Source: Neocallimastix lanati (nom. inval.)
Lineage: Eukaryota > Neocallimastigomycota > Neocallimastigomycetes > Neocallimastigales > Neocallimastigaceae
Assembly (NCBI GenBank): GCA_016946835.1
Contig: JACVTC010000018.1
Span: 1-64,000, forward strand
Length of the DNA: 64,000 nucleotides
Reading direction: 5' to 3'
In this document: piece by piece, positions 10,103 through 21,665 of the stretch
How positions within the stretch are numbered: the stretch's first letter is position 1
Layout: each line of letters begins with the position of its first letter
Program-made: the position numbers and the translations under genes
Notes under the pieces: generated by a model
Database searches by the model: none
The model's input: the letters and a program-made list of their open reading frames with translations, nothing else
Told to the model about the DNA's origin: nothing

Positions 10103-11482
10103 ATGTCCTATAAACCCTTTAGGAAAATGAATAAGTTCAAAATAAAGGATAATATTATATTATATAATAATTTAATTTATATTCCTGAAATTTTAAGATT
10201 AGAAATCTTAACTAAATATCATGAAAAGCCTTCCGCTGGTCATCTTGGAATTAAAAGAACTCTTGAATTAATTACAAGAAACTTTTGGTGGCCCAAAATG
10301 CAAGATGATGTTATAAAATTTGTCAATTCCTGTGAATGTTGTGCAAGAAACAAAATTAATAGACATAGGAAATATGGCTTTCTACAACCGTTGGAAACAC
10401 CTGATAGACCTTGGAAATCTATAGAAGTTGACTTTTTATGTGGCCTCCCGGATTCAAAGGGATATACGGTAATAATGGTTGTAGTGGATCGTTTCTCTAA
10501 AATGATTCACTTAATACCTTTCAAACAAATTCCTGATGCAAAACAAACTGCCAAAGCATTTATGAATAATGTTTATAAATTACATGGCCTTCCTTATGAT
10601 ATGTATACAGATAGAGGTCCTCAGTTTACAAGTGCACTTTGGAAAGAATTCATGAAATTACTTAATATTAAATCCAAATTAGCTACAACAGATCATCATG
10701 AGACTGTTGGTCAAGTTGAGAGATGTAACTCCTTTATTGAACAGTATTTAAGAGCTTATTCAAGATCTTATTATCACGACGATTGGATTAATTGGATCTA
10801 TCTTGCAGAGTTCGCTTATAATAATTCAGTCAATGAATCTACAAAAGAAACACCTTTCTTTATTAACTATGGATTTCATCCATCTATGGACGAATATTTC
10901 TTACTACCCCAAGTTGATACTAATAGTAAATTTATTAAAAATGTAAGTACAAGTTTTAATCATATTAAAGATGTCTTATTAAGATCTAAAGAATTATATA
11001 AAAATTATGCGGATAAGAAAAGGATGCCACCTCCTGTAATAAAAGAAGGTGACTTGGTTTGGATTCAAGCACCTCCTTCCTTAAATATTGAAGATTGTTC
11101 TAAACTCGCTCCTTGCAAATATGGACCTTACAAGGTAATCGATGTTTTAGAGAATAATAATTATAAAATTGATCTTAAAAAGTCACCTTTTCCAAAACAT
11201 CATCCAATCTTTCATATCTCTGAATTGGAACCTTATGTCCCAACTCCGCAAAAGTTTTTAAATAGAAGTTCGCACAATGAATCCATTAATGATATTATTG
11301 AAATTTCTGGATTTAGGACAAACTACAAGAAAAACTGCTACGAATATAGAGTTAGATACAAATATAAAAGTTCAAGTAATTGGGTGCCTTCTTATGAAGT
11401 TGAAAATAATCCAAGGAATCAAAGAATATATCAAGAATATTTAAAGAATAATAGAAAATTCACTTCTCTTTCTTATAATTAA
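10103..11482 (+). CDS. Integrase with C-terminal chromodomain, remnant of pol of element 2
   Basis: The 459-residue frame is open slightly upstream of this ATG, to about 10010. It has HX3-4H (HEKPSAGHLG) and CX2C (CECCARN) zinc ligands, then the catalytic triad: Asp in VDFLCGLPDSKG, Asp in YTDRGPQFTS, Glu in VGQVERCNSFI. A GDLVWIQAP block and, from about residue 395, a chromodomain (IISGF-type start, EYRVRYKYKSSSNWVPSYEV) follow. Chromodomains guide chromovirus insertion to modified histones. It lies in a frame different from the protease, so it is not expressed by the same frameshift. The upstream RT/RNase H is deleted. Confidence 0.85.
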   Translation: MSYKPFRKMNKFKIKDNIILYNNLIYIPEILRLEILTKYHEKPSAGHLGIKRTLELITRNFWWPKMQDDVIKFVNSCECCARNKINRHRKYGFLQPLETPDRPWKSIEVDFLCGLPDSKGYTVIMVVVDRFSKMIHLIPFKQIPDAKQTAKAFMNNVYKLHGLPYDMYTDRGPQFTSALWKEFMKLLNIKSKLATTDHHETVGQVERCNSFIEQYLRAYSRSYYHDDWINWIYLAEFAYNNSVNESTKETPFFINYGFHPSMDEYFLLPQVDTNSKFIKNVSTSFNHIKDVLLRSKELYKNYADKKRMPPPVIKEGDLVWIQAPPSLNIEDCSKLAPCKYGPYKVIDVLENNNYKIDLKKSPFPKHHPIFHISELEPYVPTPQKFLNRSSHNESINDIIEISGFRTNYKKNCYEYRVRYKYKSSSNWVPSYEVENNPRNQRIYQEYLKNNRKFTSLSYN

Positions 11483-12024
11483 AAAAAAAAAAAAAAAAAA
11501 AAATTATTATACTTAAGCTATAAATAGTATATTAAATAATAATATTTCAAAATTAAATTAGTTAATTTAAAATTTTACATTTCAAAATTTCAAAAATTTT
11601 TAAAAAATCGAAATTTAATAATACTTTATTTATTTTTACATTATTATATTCATTAAATTATAAATTTTCACTATATTTAAAAATTTTCAATTTAATGCAT
11701 AAAATTAAGATGAAATTTCAATTTCAATTTCAAAATTTCAATTTTACATTTTTTCAACGAAATTTTTAATAAAATTCACACCATTATATTTCTCGATATT
11801 TAATTTTATAACAAAATTTTAATTTCAGTAAATTTTGACAATTTCGAAATTTCCATGAAATGGCCACTTGTAATGTGTTCTTTAAAGGACTCATGTGACC
11901 TTTTTACTTCAAAAAAAAAAAAAAAAAAAAAAATTTTTTAAAATATACAATTTTATAAATATAATAATTTCTTTATGTAACGTTACACAAAATCGTCTGG
12001 AATCCGATTTTTGTGGAAGGGCGT
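11483..12024 (+). other. 3' non-coding stretch and polypurine tract of element 2
   Basis: About 540 bases between the integrase stop and the 3' LTR. They begin with an A-run, continue AT-rich with repeated aatttcaatttc blocks and a second A-run (11911-11932), and end in ttgtggaagggcgt just before the LTR, a G-rich plus-strand primer candidate. Confidence 0.6.
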
Positions 12025-12759
12025 TGTCGAAATTACAACTGAATTAAATTTCAATTTCAATTAATTTCAATTAAAATTATTAAAAACAAAATAATTAATA
12101 AAAATTTATAATTCATTAATTATTCTTTAAATTTTATTTATTTTATAATATTATAAGTTATTTGATCATCTTAGGACCAGCTTAGGCCTACTGATTCTAA
12201 TGATATCATATTAAACTTAAATATTATTAATAAATAAAATATTTATTAACATGAATCATTTGGTCATGTCATCCTTGATTCATAAATTAATGTTTATGTA
12301 TTAATTTATGTTATATTGATTTAATTAATTATTAATTATTAATTACTATATTAAATATTTAAATTTAATATTATATTATATATATTAGCTAATATATTAG
12401 ATTAAAAAATATAATTTATTTATATTAAACATATTCTTATACTAAATATTATTATTATCAACTTTATATTATTATTATCAATATTCTCAAACCTACAAAG
12501 TATAAAAAGAAAATTCAAATTTATCTTTTTGTCCTTTGTAAGGTTATAGTTAACCTATTATAATATAACTATATATTTTTATTAATAAATAAAAATTTTT
12601 ATCATATCAAACCAATTATTAGTTTTAATTAAGTGTTAAATTAACAAATTTAACTTTATAACTCTTTTATTTTAGTAATTTACTTATATCTATATAGTTA
12701 TATTATATAGATATATCAACCTGATTCCTCGTTAAATTCAACCTGTTTACTTTTTAACA
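12025..12759 (+). repeat. 3' LTR of Ty3/gypsy element 2
   Basis: 735 bases, reading the same as 7633-8367. It is followed directly by the target duplication ttagt. Confidence 0.92.
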
Positions 12760-12764
12760 TTAGT

Positions 12765-13539
12765 TAAAGTAATAAATTAAAAATTAATAATGATTGGTAG
12801 ATAATTAAATAAGACTAAATAGTTAGATACATATTTTGATAATTCATTAATAATTAAACGACGAGTTCTTTGTTATAATATAGGAAATATATAATAAAGA
12901 TACTTCAAAATAACAGGTTTATTAGTAGAAAATATAATAGTTTATAGAATAATAAATATTAATTATTAAGTGTATAATTAGATAGTTAGTGAGAAAGATA
13001 ATAATAAATATATAACTTGTATTTTTATATTTTTGTAAACATTGAGAATAATGTAATAAAAATAAATAAAGAAATAAGAATAAATAAATAAAGACAAATC
13101 TTTACATTTAAATTATATATTTATATTTATACATTATGTGTTATTATTATATTTATTAGAATATATTATTTTGTTAATAATTCCCTTCTGACAACGTCCA
13201 AACAAATAAAATTATTTAGATACATCTTTAAATATAAAAGATACGTATCATTTATGTATAAGAATCTATAATTATTTTTAACAAAATAATTATATTTTCT
13301 TAGTTAGGTTATAATTAATATAACTTTTATTTAACTCATATTTCATTTATACAATTAATTATAATTAATAATTTATTTAATTATATATTAAAATTTTATT
13401 TAGTTTAATATTAAAAATTTATTTAATCAAATAATTTTTATACATTTAAAATAATATTAAATTTATTTAATTATTCACTTAATTATTAAATTTATTAGTT
13501 TTAGTTTTCTCTCACTTATTAAATCATAAACTAAAACAC
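12765..13539. other. AT-rich sequence without recognisable gene
   Basis: There are no open frames or known motifs. A small GC-richer patch (tcccttctgacaacgtcc, about 13182) may be the edge of an older LTR element. Confidence 0.5.
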
Positions 13540-13600
13540 TATTCTGTATTTTATCATGTATTCTGTATTCTATCATGTATTCTGTATTGTATTAATCATG
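13540..13600. repeat. Short tandem repeat, about 19-bp unit
   Basis: Units of the form tattctgtattctatcatg occur about three times with small changes. The open frame across it is hydrophobic low complexity and is not taken as a gene. Confidence 0.6.
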
Positions 13601-13739
13601 TATTTTATTATTAATGTATTGTTTTATATTTTTTATGTAAAGTTCTATAAAATAGAACTAAATAGATTAAATTTTAAATTTTATGATCGAAATAATTTTC
13701 ATTATTTTATTCTTTTATTTTCGATCATTATATTAGATT

Positions 13740-14170
13740 AAGTAATCGGTTAATTAAGGTTTTTCCAATTACTTCTTAAAAGTAATCGGTTTTACTTAAT
13801 TAACGCGATGATCGATATGGATAGAATATCGATCAAAAAACTTATCTAGGTTTTTCTTCTAGTCTTTTCCTAGATAAGAGATTTGTTAAGATTAGAACCC
13901 CTTTTGATTTTAACCTTATTTTGACAAAAAAGTATAAATAAGGCTCTTGAGTTCTCTTTGAGAAATCAAGAGTTATTATTATAACAATTATAATATAATA
14001 ATAATAATAATAAGTTTTAACATTTAAAATTTTTAATAAATAATAAAACAAATTATTTTAATAAAACAAATTTTATAATTAAAACTTTTCCTTATCAATT
14101 TTAGTGTTTCGTCTATTATAATTCGTTATAATAAACTCGATAATTAGAAAGAACCATAGGTAAGTATGAT
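13740..14170 (+). promoter_or_regulatory. Promoter-like segment, probably part of an old LTR
   Basis: A GC-richer stretch with two agtaatcggtt copies, a TATA-like box (tataaata, 13933-13940), and a 7-bp inverted repeat (ctcttga 13944 with tcaagag 13966) just downstream, where a transcript would start. A gtaagt at 14160 could be a leader splice donor. The layout resembles an LTR promoter/R region, but no partner LTR was found. Confidence 0.35.
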
Positions 14171-14300
14171 TCTTTTCTAAATCTTTAATATTAGCAGTTA
14201 GAGCTAATATTAATGATTAATAATTTAATTATAATTTTTTAATTAAATTATTACATTATGATAAAGAATGAATTAATAACCTTTATTTTATTATTAATAA

Positions 14301-15014
14301 TTTGGCATCTGTCAAAGTTTTTAGATAATTTGGTCTTAACGATTAAGTCAAGATGCCAAATTATAGTAATTAATTAATAATTTAATTTTATTCTTATTTA
14401 AAACATATTGTTATTAGTAAATTTTATAAATAAGTTTTTATTTAAAATATAAATTTTATTTAATCTTAATAATATTTTATTACATTATTATTTTATATAA
14501 TTATTACTATAATTTAAATTACAATAATCCTACAAAGGATTAATCAAAAGAATTTAAACATGTATTTATATAAAATAATTAATTATTAAAATATTAATTA
14601 TTAATATGAATATGTAAATAATATTAATATAAGTTTGATATTGATAATATAAAGTTAGATAATAATATAAATATTTAATATAAATAAAATATAAGAATTA
14701 AATATTGCTAAATATTATAATTTATAATTAAAATATAATATGTAGAAATTAATTTAATATGACAATCACGTGTTTACATTATTTAATATATATTAAATTC
14801 AATATGTTAATAATATTTAGTAATTAGTTGGCCTAGACTAATTCCTAAATATTTTAATAAAGTTAATTTAATAATAATTATTATATTATTATTTTTTATT
14901 AATATTGAAATTCAAATAACTGAATTATCGAAATTGAAATTGAATTGAAATTCAGTTATTATCTTAACAGCATCTTGACCTAATCGTTAAGACCAAATTA
15001 TCACAAAACTTTAC
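14301..15014. repeat. Inverted repeat arms (14311-14356 and 14970-15014)
   Basis: About 45 bases are repeated in inverse orientation with few mismatches, sharing gataatttggtcttaacga. The left arm is in addition bracketed by a perfect 10-bp inverted pair (tttggcatct 14301, agatgccaaa 14351). The 600 bases between the arms are AT-rich without a gene. It may be a small inverted-repeat element or two opposed relic LTR ends. Confidence 0.5.
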
Positions 15015-15363
15015 ATTTACTAAATTGTACTTTCCTATATTCTTGATAACCTAAACTTAATAATAAAATTTAATTTATTTTGATATAAATTAATTTTAAC
15101 TTGTAAATAATGTAAATAAATTTTAATTAATTACTTTATTGTTATATTATTAAATATATGTATATTAAAATACAATTGTAAATATTAAAATTATACTTTT
15201 AAGATACTAAATTATTAAAATTATTAATTAAATATTATTATAAAAATTATTATAAAATTATTAAAATTATTAATTAAATATTATTATAAAAATTATTATA
15301 AACTATTAATATTATAAAATTATTAAAATTATTAATTAAATATTATTATAAAAATTATTATAA

Positions 15364-16274
15364 ACTATTAATATTATAAAATTATTAAATTTATTAAATA
15401 TTATTATAAAAATTTATATATTATAACTATTAAATATTATTATAAAATTATTAAGATTATTAATATAAAACGCAAATAAAAACTTTAATTATTAATAAAT
15501 TATTTTATTAATAATTACATAAAAATAAATTAATAAATCATTTGCAAATTCGTGACATAAATAAAACGTGATCGAAAATAACGTGAGAAAATTAAAATTA
15601 TGTAAAAACATAATTTTATGAAAGAACATAAAAATTAATGTAAACATAAAATTTATTACATAAATTTTATGTTATGTTAAAATTGAAATAATTTATAAAT
15701 TTCTTTTTATTATTTTTATTATTTTTATATTTAATATTTTATTTTATTATATTTTTAATTATTTTAATAATTATTATTTTATATTAATATTTTATTAATT
15801 ATAATAAATTTATATTTTTATTAATATTTTATGAATATTTTATATTTTATTTTATACTTTTATCTTAAATACTTTAAATACTAAATAATTAATTTTTATT
15901 ATTTTTAAAATAGTTTATAGTTAAAGAAAATTATAAAAAGAATACTTTTTCTTTATGTTAATTCTTTGCAATATTTTATGCCAATTTACTTCATACAATA
16001 CTTAATTTATATTATATAATTACTTTTATATTTACAATGAATAATTAAATAAATGTAACAAATAAGTTTTATAATTACTTTTAAATAATAAATAAATAAA
16101 ATTTTATAATTAAATAACAATTTTATAAAACTTCTCCCAACAAGAGAACTTGAACCAAAGGCGTACTTTATCAACTATTAATATTATAAAATTATTAAAT
16201 TTATTAAATATTATTATAAAAATTTATATATTATAACTATTAAATATTATTATAAAATTATTAAGATTATTAAT
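15364..16274. repeat. 101-bp direct repeat, copies at 15364-15464 and 16174-16274
   Basis: The two copies read the same over 101 bases of ATT-rich sequence, 810 bases apart, beginning actattaatattataaa. Shorter ATTATAAAATTATTAA blocks are repeated between 15180 and 15460. The spacer is non-coding; near 16138-16170 it contains a GC-richer line resembling the complement of a tRNA T-arm. Confidence 0.6.
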
Positions 16275-16780
16275 TAAATTTATTATTAAAAATTATTATT
16301 AAAAATTATTACTTATTATAAAAATTATTATTTAAATATTATCAAATTTATTAATTAAATATTATAAAAATTTTATTTTATTTTGAAAATAATTACAAGT
16401 ATTATTTAAAATAATTAAAGATTATTAAATTTATTATATTAATCTTTAAAAACAATTTATTTAACTTTAAAATATCAAAGAAAATAGTAAAAACTATTTT
16501 CTATATATTTATTTTGTAATTATTTTTAATTAAATTATATTTGAATATTATATTATTATATTTATAAAAATTAAAACAAAAATGAATTATTGATATAAAA
16601 TTAATTCAATAATTCTATAAAATTACTTAAATTATAAACAAATAATTATACTTTAAATTCATAAAAAAATATAAATATTGTAACTATTTCTTAAAAATTA
16701 AATGTGTGTACTTCAAAAATAAAATTTTATATTAATAAATAATAAATACTTTTTAATAAAAAGAATTTTTTTTTTTTGTT
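16275..16780. other. AT-rich sequence without recognisable gene
   Basis: Only short AT-rich repeats and no coding frames are seen. Confidence 0.5.
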
Positions 16781-16824
16781 AAAATCAAAGCAGGGTAATA
16801 CCCGTCCCCCCCCTGCTTGATTTT
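16781..16824. other. Strong hairpin with C-run
   Basis: aaaatcaaagcaggg (16781) is complementary to ccctgcttgatttt (16811), with one unpaired base. The loop holds cccgtccccc. On the minus strand the G-run could be a polypurine tract. It is striking in this AT-rich setting, and its function is unknown. Confidence 0.5.
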
Positions 16825-16859
16825 AAATCCATAAGAATCAACCCCGAGTCTACCATTTA

Positions 16860-17664
16860 TAATACAGAATGAACAAATAATACTAATTGTGCTAGAATAA
16901 TATAAATTATTCTAACCTTATAGATTATTCTATTCTATATAATTGGAACTTTCCAATATTCTTCAAATATTACTAAATAGAAATCTTAAGTTAATAAATC
17001 ACCAATTAACTTATAATTCCTTTTTGAATTATCGATCCGATTCCATTATAATGTATTAAAAATCTTTAGCCAAGAATATTGTCCTTGCCCACTTAATATA
17101 TTAATATTATATTTCTTTTGTATTATGTTATATTGAAAATAATCAAATCTATTTAATTAGTTATTAAAATTTTCGTTATCAATTTAAATTTATTTTTAAT
17201 TACTAAATTTAACTAAACCACAATAAAATATTCTGTATAATCTCTTTATTTTTATTTTATATATATTAGTATTAAACTATTATTAAATAATTAATAATTC
17301 AATAATATATAACTACTATTTATAACAATAATATTATTAACTAAAATAATAATTCAATTTCAATTTAAATGTTTTATTTATAAAAATAATTAGTAATTAG
17401 TTTATTAAAAAAATAGTTAGGCTTTACAAATTTTAATTTGATAAAAAAATATAAATACATGTAATTTTTAGTGAAATAAAATATAATCAATAACTTACTT
17501 TTATTAAATAAATAATTATATTATTATTTTTCTTTTATAAATTTAAATAAATAAACATTGATTTTAAAACAAAATTATTTTTATTGTAATTTTATTATTT
17601 GTGTTAATTATTATTATATTCCTAAAACTATATGAACCATACCATTTTTGATACGGTACCACCA
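16860..17664 (+). repeat. Second copy of the element 1 LTR (solo or remnant)
   Basis: It matches 5131-5921 with a few substitutions and small indels and carries on uninterrupted through gatacggtaccacca. No gypsy coding sequence flanks it, so it is either a solo LTR formed by recombination or one end of a deleted element. A convincing target duplication was not found. Confidence 0.75.
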
Positions 17665-17937
17665 TAAATACCATAATTTAGTGAAAATTAGGTTAGAAAT
17701 GTCACGAATACTCATGGATTTAGAATTGAGATTCCCTAATAGATCAATTGAAATTTAATTTCGTTATTGATCAAAAAATTTTAAATTATAAATTTGATTT
17801 TAACGATAAAAATAAATATTAAATATTAGAAATATTCACTAATTAGAAACCAAAAGGGTTTGGACTCATTTACTAAAGAGAGGGAAATCGTTATTATTTA
17901 TGTGAAATTGTCGTCTTCTTCCTTCAATTTTTAGTTT

Positions 17938-18242
17938 TAATAAATATAGTATATCAAATTTATTTATTTAATAATTATTTATTTATTTATTTATTATTTA
18001 TAAAATAATAAGGTAATTACAAGGATATAAAATTAGGGTAAAATTAATGACATTTATACACATGTTGTGGCTTGATTTTATTTATCATTTGATCAAAACT
18101 ATTTCTAATTTACATAAAAAATTGCGAATAAATTTAATTACAAATTTATAAAAATAATTGCTAATATTTTAATTAAATTACAAATTTTAATTTATTTATT
18201 TCAAATAATTTATTTTAATATTTTAAATCAATATTTATATCA
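17938..18242 (-). repeat. 3' LTR of copia element 1
   Basis: On the minus strand it starts tgatataaatattg. It is about 305 bp against 296 bp in the partner, and the length difference is mostly one 8-bp ttatttat unit. Confidence 0.88.
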
Positions 18243-18256
18243 TTCCCCCCTCAAAC
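18243..18256 (-). promoter_or_regulatory. Polypurine tract of copia element 1
   Basis: On the minus strand gtttgaggggggaa lies immediately before the 3' LTR start tgatat, the standard copia arrangement. Confidence 0.8.
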
Positions 18257-18313
18257 TTATTTTTAATATGATTAAAATATGAGTTTGGAATTATTAATAT
18301 TATTTATCATTTT

Positions 18314-20200
18314 TTAGTATTTATTATCATTACTATTAAATTTTCTTTTATTTATGTTGTTATTATTGTCTATGATATAGTGGTAATTGTGTTTATTTTT
18401 GTAATTAATATTATTGTTATTTTGGTTATTGTTATTATTTATTTCGAATATCTTTTTGGTAAATTTCTTTATTTGACTTCCGTTTTGATTTTTTGTTAAT
18501 GTGTCAGCGAGCATTTCGTCGGTTGGAATATATTTTAGATCTATTTTATTTTGATTAATATTGTCTTTGTTAAAGTAATATTTTATTGAAATATGTTTTA
18601 ATTTGCTGTTTAGTTCGCCGTTTTTTATTGTTTTTAAGCTTGAAGTATTATCTGTGAATATCGTTATAGGTTTTTTAAAATTAAGTAACTCCTTTAGGAT
18701 GTTTCTTATCCAAAGTACCTTTTTTACACATTCGGAAGTGGCTATATATTCAGCTTTGGTAGTACTAGTGGCTACGATGGACTGCTTCTTTGATCCCCAG
18801 CATATTGGGGAATTTCCTATTAATATTATGTGTCCTGAGGTAGATTTTCTATCTTCAAGATCTCCTGCAAAGTCAGAATCGGTGTATCCAATAAAGTTTC
18901 CTTTTCCATTATATCTCAGCTTATAATCTTTAGTAGCGTTTAAGTATTTGAATATATTCAATACCTTGTTCCAATCTGATACAGTAGGGGATTCAGATTT
19001 TCTTGCTATTTTATGAACGGCGAAGCTGATGTCTGGACGTGTGATTTTTGCGATGTATATCAGCGATCCAATTGCACTTTTGAATATCGTCGTGTTAAAT
19101 GGTTTTTTGTTTTCTGATATTAGATTGTCTCCTATACAAGGTGTAGATTGTTTTTTGATATTTGTAATATTATATTTTTCGAGTAACGTATTTATTGTGT
19201 GAGTTTGAGATATTATATAATCGTTATGATCCTTTTCTATTTTTATTCCTAGTATATATCTTAGAGGTTCACAATTTGAGATTTTGAATCTTTTCTTAAG
19301 TTTGCTTATTATATTTCTTATTTCTCGATTGTTTCCGGTAATCATCATGTCATCGACGTATAATCCAATAAGACCGACAAGTTTATTATTGATTACCTTT
19401 TTGAAGATGCATGGTTCTGAACTCAATTGCGTATATCCATTTTCTCTAAGGAATTTTGAGATGGTAAGAAACCATTGTCTTCCGGCCTGTTTTAAACCGT
19501 AGAGTGCCCTATTTAATCTCCAGAAACCTTTTTTGAAATTTTTATCTCCTTTTGGAATTTGGATATATAATGTTTTGTCAATGTTTGCATTTAAGTATGC
19601 TGCTTTTATGTCCAGTTGTTGAATATTCCACTTGAATTTTGCAGCAAGGGCAATAATTAGTTTTATGCTATCTGTGTTAAGTGTTGGTGAATAAGTAATG
19701 TCATAGTCTATACCTTTTTGTTGCTTGTAGCCCCTGGCTACTAATCTTGCTTTATATTTAGTGATATTGTTGTTTTCATCTCTTTTCACAGTGAATACCC
19801 ATTTTGAAGATATAATGTTGGTATTTTTTGGTATTCTTTTAGTGAATGTCATTATTTTATTTGCATATAAGTTATCAAGTTCATTTTTGATTGCAGTTAA
19901 CCATTCTTTCTTTTCATTACTGTTGATAGCTTCATTAAAATTTTTGGGGATCTTTTGGATTGTGTTTTTGGCTGAAATTTTATTTTTATTGCTATTTATG
20001 TGTGAGATGTTATTGAATTCTTTATTATTGATTAGTGATTTTATTCTTTTATTAGATATTGGATCGCTTTTATCTGTTGATGTATGTGGTCTTTTTCTGA
20101 GTATTTGAGGAATGTTGTCGATATTTTTTATTTTCTTATAAATTATGTTTTCTACGTCTTCAATATTTCTTTTTCTTTTATGATTAATTGAACTAGGGTT
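18314..20200 (-). pseudogene. Copia reverse transcriptase and RNase H
   Basis: The 512-residue frame from the ATG at 19852 is open upstream to about 20200, so the RT domain is complete (EWLTAIKNELDNLYANK, SSKWVFTVKRDE, KARLVARGYKQQKGIDY). The catalytic box is YVDDMMITGN. RNase H motifs follow (YTDSDFAGD, STTKAEYIATSE, IFTDNTSS). The last 45 residues are Asn-rich. It joins the upstream integrase part through a frameshift in an A-rich run near 20200, so the polyprotein is broken. Confidence 0.88.
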
Positions 20201-21665
20201 TCTTTTTTATTTTCTTGTGATTATTGTCATCATTCGTAAATAGTGATCTATTGAGATTTATAGTTTTTGATTGTTTATCAGTATTATTATTGTTGATTAT
20301 AATATTGTTGGTGTAATTTGTGGAATCGTTGTGGATTTCATTGTCGTTATTTTCAATATTTTTGGTATGATTGATGTCATCATTGTTGGTATAGCTTTGT
20401 CCATCAGTATTTTCTGTATTGTTGTTTTCATTTTCTTGAATACTATCAGTAGTACGAATATCATGTATATGTTGTTGTATATTATTATTAGAGTAATTAT
20501 TATTATCAATATTTTGGAAGGTGTCTGAAATGTCTGAGTTTTCAAAGGTAAGAGTGTTGTTTGTAATACAGAGTTCATTATTGATATTTGATATTTTACT
20601 ATTTAATTGTACTCCAGGAAATATATCTTCTAAGAATAGTGCTTCTCTAACAAGTTTACATTTATTATCGTTTAAGTCCATAATGATGAAACTATTAGAT
20701 TCAAAATCAATACCTAGAAATATTCCTTTTCTTGATTTGGGCTCGAATTTAGAAATTTTGTTGTTATTGGGAATTTTATAATATGTAGATCATCCGAAAA
20801 CTTTGATTTTTGATAAGTCGATGTCTTTATTAAAGAAAATTTTATTGGGAATTTGATTGTTTATGCTGGAATGTGGAGTGATATTATATAAATGAGTGGC
20901 GTACTTGATTGCAAAATCCCAAAATTTAGTATTGAGTTTTGAAGTGAATAGTAATGTTCTTGTGCAATCGACTATGGTATGGTTGAACCTTTCCGCGAGA
21001 CCGTTGATTTGCGGATTATAAGGTGTTGAGAATACTTTGTTTATACCTTTATTGTTACAGAAATTGAATATCCTTTTATTCTTGTATTCTTTACCATTGT
21101 CTGATTTGAAAGTTTTGATAACTTTATTATATTGGTTTTCAATAAATGTGAGAAATTGTATTATTATTTCAGTTGCTTGTGACTTTTCTTCAAGTAAATA
21201 TAACCATGCCTTTCGTGAAAATTCATCTATGAATGTTATGAAGTATTTTTTGTTAGTAATGGATGGTTCAACAGGACCAACAATGTCGGAGTGGATAGTC
21301 TCTAGTATTTCTGTGGCTCTAGGGAGAGTACCATTAAAAGGGTCTTTATTCATTTTGAAAATTCGGCATTCAGTACAATTTAATGGCTTTATTTTATTTA
21401 GTTTTAGATATTTGTTAATGTCATAAAGAAAAAAGTGACCAAGTCGATTATGCCAAATTTTTAAATTATTGTTGTCTATTTCAATGTTAAGTAGATTGTG
21501 GGAATTAGTATTAATTGGATTTATAGTCATGTGTATAATATTGTGGATGTTGGAATAAAAAGTTCCAATAACTCTATTGTTCATAATAAGACTGATGTAA
21601 GGCTTGTTTTTTCGATCTGATGCAATTAGGGTATATATTCCTTCTTTTTGAAAGTTTAATACCAC
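20193..21665 (-). pseudogene. Copia integrase, with in-frame stop
   Basis: The His-Cys domain (IWHNRLGHF ... CTECRIFK) is followed by the DDE core: Asp in IHSDIVGPV, Asp in FKSDNGKEY, Glu in NGLAERFNHTI. A TGA at 20790-20792 interrupts the conserved KVFG block; the same frame then carries on (KSRKGIFLGIDFESNSF) into an Asn/Asp-rich hinge ending at 20193. The domain inserts cDNA into the genome; this copy is inactive. Confidence 0.85.

Larger units (their letters stand above)
7633..12759 (+). mobile_element. Young Ty3/gypsy (chromodomain) retrotransposon lacking reverse transcriptase
   Basis: Two 735-bp LTRs (TG..CA ends, identical by eye) flank gag, protease and a chromodomain integrase. A 5-bp target duplication TTAGT (7628-7632 and 12760-12764) brackets the whole. 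The interior is only about 3.7 kb: the entire reverse transcriptase and RNase H region is gone, with the join near 10010-10070. Identical LTRs imply recent insertion, so the deleted form was probably mobilised by RT supplied from a complete relative. Confidence 0.9.

Noticed and set aside
16138-16175. Line resembling a tRNA 3' half (complement ggttcaagttctcttgttgg)
   Set aside because: No D-arm, anticodon arm or pairing acceptor strand is present upstream, and it lacks the TGG start of a primer-binding site.
18603-21426. Plus-strand frames of 70-130 codons across 18603-21426
   Set aside because: They are shadows of the copia pol gene on the minus strand.
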